Assembly (NCBI RefSeq): GCF_000797515.1 | Contig: NZ_JSBN01000009.1 | Location: forward strand, 1-38,935 | Length of the DNA stretch: 38,935 nt | Direction of reading: 5' to 3' | Source of the DNA: Sphingomonas sp. Ant H11 | GTDB lineage: Bacteria > Pseudomonadota > Alphaproteobacteria > Sphingomonadales > Sphingomonadaceae | Part shown: positions 37,087 to 38,935 of the stretch, piece by piece | How positions within the stretch are numbered: position 1 is the first letter of the stretch | Layout of the letters: each line of letters opens with the position of its first letter | Made by a program: the position numbers and the translations under genes | The notes under the pieces: generated by a model | The model's input: the letters and a program-made list of their open reading frames with translations, nothing else | Databases searched by the model: none | What the model was told of the DNA's origin: nothing

Positions 37087-38708
37087 TCAGCCGACGAACA
37101 GCACGCCCCTATGGTCTGAAGCCGCGGTCCGCGAAGCGGGCATAATTTCACCATCCAGCGCCAGCGCCGGTGTCAGCGGCGCATGGCTCACGATCAGCAG
37201 CCCCTGCCCGCGCCGCCGTAACCGATCGTCCAACCGTTCGAGAACGATCCGTGCGGTGACGGAGTCGAGGCCCTCGGTCGGCTCGTCCAGCAGCAGCCAC
37301 GGCGCGGGCTTGAGATACGCCCGCGCAAGCGCCAACCGCCGCCGTTCACCGCCGGACAGACTCGCCCCATTGTCGCCGATCCAGCTATCCAGCCCCTGCG
37401 GCATGGCGCGCACCCGCTCCGCAAAGGCGGCATCCTCCAGCGCTTCCCACAACGCCGCATCCGGCGCATCGGCCTGCGCCAGCAACAGCGTGTCGCGCAC
37501 CGTCCCCGCCAGCAGTGCCGCATCCTGCGGCAGCCACGCGAACGACGCTCGCAACGTGGTCGCGGGCAGCAAAGCGATATCGACCCCGCCCAGCGCCACT
37601 TCGCCCGCGATCGGGGTACGCAGCCCGACCAACCGTTCGACCAGGCTGGACTTGCCGCTACCTGACACCCCCCGCAGCGCAATCCGCGCTGGCGGCGCAA
37701 TCGGCGTACCGCGAAGGATCAGGTCTGGTTTCAGCGCGACCGTTGGTACGGTGGTCCGGGGGGCGTCCTCGAGCAACGCGCCGAGCCGAGCATAAGCGGC
37801 GTGCGCGGCGCGCGCTTGCGTCACTTGCCGGATCGCGGGTGCCAGGCCGTCAAGCGCCATCGCCGCCGCCAGCGCGGCCAAGGCAGCGATCGCCGCCCCT
37901 TGGGGTGCCGCCAAGACCAGCGCCAACGCCGCCCCACCCCCGATCGCAACCGGCGACGCCACCTCGATCCACGCACGCACATCGCTGTCGCGCCGTTGGG
38001 CGGCGGCGAGTGCGGTGCCGCCGTCGACGATGCGCGCCACGGCCCAATCTTCCAGCGCATAACAGCGCAGCTCGGCCGCGCCCTCGACCAGAGCGGCGGT
38101 CTGGGCCTTAGCCGTTCCGCCTCGCGCAACAGCGCACTTCCGCTGGCCTCGAGCTCGCGCGACACCGTCCAGATCGCCGCGTACAGCAGGACCGCGACCA
38201 GCGCGACGGCGACGACCGGAAGCGGGCCGGCGAGCGCGATCAAGGCTCCGCCCGACAGGATCGCCACGGCCCCGCCGACTGTACCCGATCGCAGCACCAG
38301 CGCCGTTTCGATCGCACTCGCATCCTGCACCAAACGGGTGGAGGCTTCCCCGGTCGACAGGCTCAGCGCGCGCGCCACCGGTGTCGCCGCGAGCGCGGCG
38401 AACAGCGCCGGGCGCACCCGCGCAATCGCCGACAGGGCCGCATCATGGCTGGCGAGCCTTTCGCCATAGCGCGCACCGGTCCGCACGATCGCAAACAGCC
38501 GGATCGCGGCACTGGGCAGCATGTAATTAAACGCCAGCGCCGTCCCGGCCCCCGCCGCGAGCGCCGCCGCCGTGAGGAACCACCCCGATAAGGCGAGCAG
38601 CGCGACCGAGGCGACCGCCACCAAGGCAGCACACAGAACGGCGCGGCGAACCGCTTGTCGTTCGGTGCGTGGACGGTCGGCCAGCAAATCTTTCAACGTG
38701 CCGTTCAC
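37087..38708 (-). CDS. cydC: ABC exporter subunit CydC (cytochrome bd assembly), apparent frameshift
   Basis: Half of the CydDC heterodimer, which exports glutathione/cysteine to the periplasm and is needed for cytochrome bd and c assembly. The membrane domain covers the N-terminal ~300 residues, and the ATPase domain has GVSGSGKSS (Walker A), LSGGERRRLALARA (signature), LLLDEPTEGLD (Walker B) and VSHAP (switch His). The frame breaks at about 38106-38110 (one base missing before AQTAALVEGAAELRCYALEDW). Repaired length is 540 residues. GTG 38708 overlaps the cydD stop (GTGA). Confidence 0.88.
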
Positions 38709-38935
38709 GCAACACCCCCGAGATCGACGATGCGATCAGCAAGTGCGGCCAGCGCGGCGCTGTGCGTCGCGATAATAACAGTACGCCCGACACAGGCACG
38801 GGCAATGACGGCGATCAGCGCGGCCTCGGCGGCGTGGTCAAGATGGGCGGTCGGCTCGTCCAGCAGCAGGAGCGGCGCGTCCTTCAGCAGCGCGCGCGCA
38901 CCCCGATGCGACGGCGCTCGCGCCCGCCCGACAAG
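38705..38935 (-). CDS. cydD: ABC exporter subunit CydD, C-terminal end only, apparent frameshift
   Basis: The C-terminus of an ABC ATPase domain: LSGGRERRRIGV (signature, at the window edge), then LLKDAPLLLLDEPTAHLD (Walker B), VGRTVIIATHSAALAALADRIVDL (switch His). One base is missing at about 38891-38902 (ARALLKD expected), so the first part reads into a stop as written. Identified as CydD from overlap with cydC and gene order. The rest lies beyond the window. Confidence 0.8.
   Translation of the reverse strand, partial: LVGRARAPSHRGARALLKDAPLLLLDEPTAHLDHAAEAALIAVIARACVGRTVIIATHSAALAALADRIVDLGGVA

Overview
The window looks like a chromosomal segment of a G+C-rich alphaproteobacterium of the order Sphingomonadales (Sphingomonas or a close relative). 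The evidence is the carotenoid operon (crtY-crtI-LOG-crtB), a NaAtm1-type ABC exporter, the sphingomonad-style inverted repeat built on CCCCGGCGAAGGCCGGGG, and the overall gene style. This assignment rests on recognised families and was not checked by any search.

Layout. 1-5159: 3' portion of recQ missing at the window edge, a sterol-desaturase-family membrane enzyme, a small GNAT protein, an Atm1-type exporter and two small proteins. 5161-10627: the carotenoid block, with crtY, crtI, a LOG-family gene and crtB translationally coupled on the minus strand, and a divergent sterol-desaturase-family gene plus a DUF2141 protein on the plus strand. 10697-13853: a MipA/OmpV outer-membrane protein and two tandem Tat-exported ferritin-like proteins. 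13905-15952: a TPP riboswitch and thiC. 15953-18675: an accessory stretch with an A+T-rich two-gene graspetide-like RiPP locus (ATP-grasp ligase plus a precursor with a microviridin-type leader motif), followed by two tandem parDE toxin-antitoxin operons. 18675-25198: an HTH protein, ung, a PhnA-like protein, a DUF892 protein, an S41 lipoprotein peptidase, a small membrane ORF behind a sigma-54-like promoter, a GGDEF protein and a HisN/IMPase-type phosphatase. 25318-29883: rpmI-rplT, a GNAT gene, pheS and pheT. 30035-32517: an aldose-1-epimerase-like gene and prfC. 32514-37046: a sulfatase, an MBL-fold hydrolase, a TetR regulator and a formylglycine-generating-enzyme-like lipoprotein, which together look like a sulfate-ester locus. 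37087-38935: cydC and the end of cydD.

The most interesting element is the graspetide locus at 16006-17181. Its 68-residue precursor begins with FGLRYLE, which resembles the PFFARFLE recognition helix of microviridin leaders, but it lacks the microviridin core motif, so it may represent an undescribed graspetide class.

A quality warning applies to the whole window. Fifteen otherwise well-conserved reading frames or junctions contain apparent one-base indels, mostly deletions in G/C-rich runs. In each complete case, repairing one base restores a family-typical length and motif order. These are far more likely to be consensus errors of an incompletely polished long-read assembly than true pseudogenes. 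I annotate those genes as whole CDS and mark the break points. No stretch longer than about 300 bases lacks a gene. I saw no tRNA, rRNA, CRISPR array or insertion sequence.
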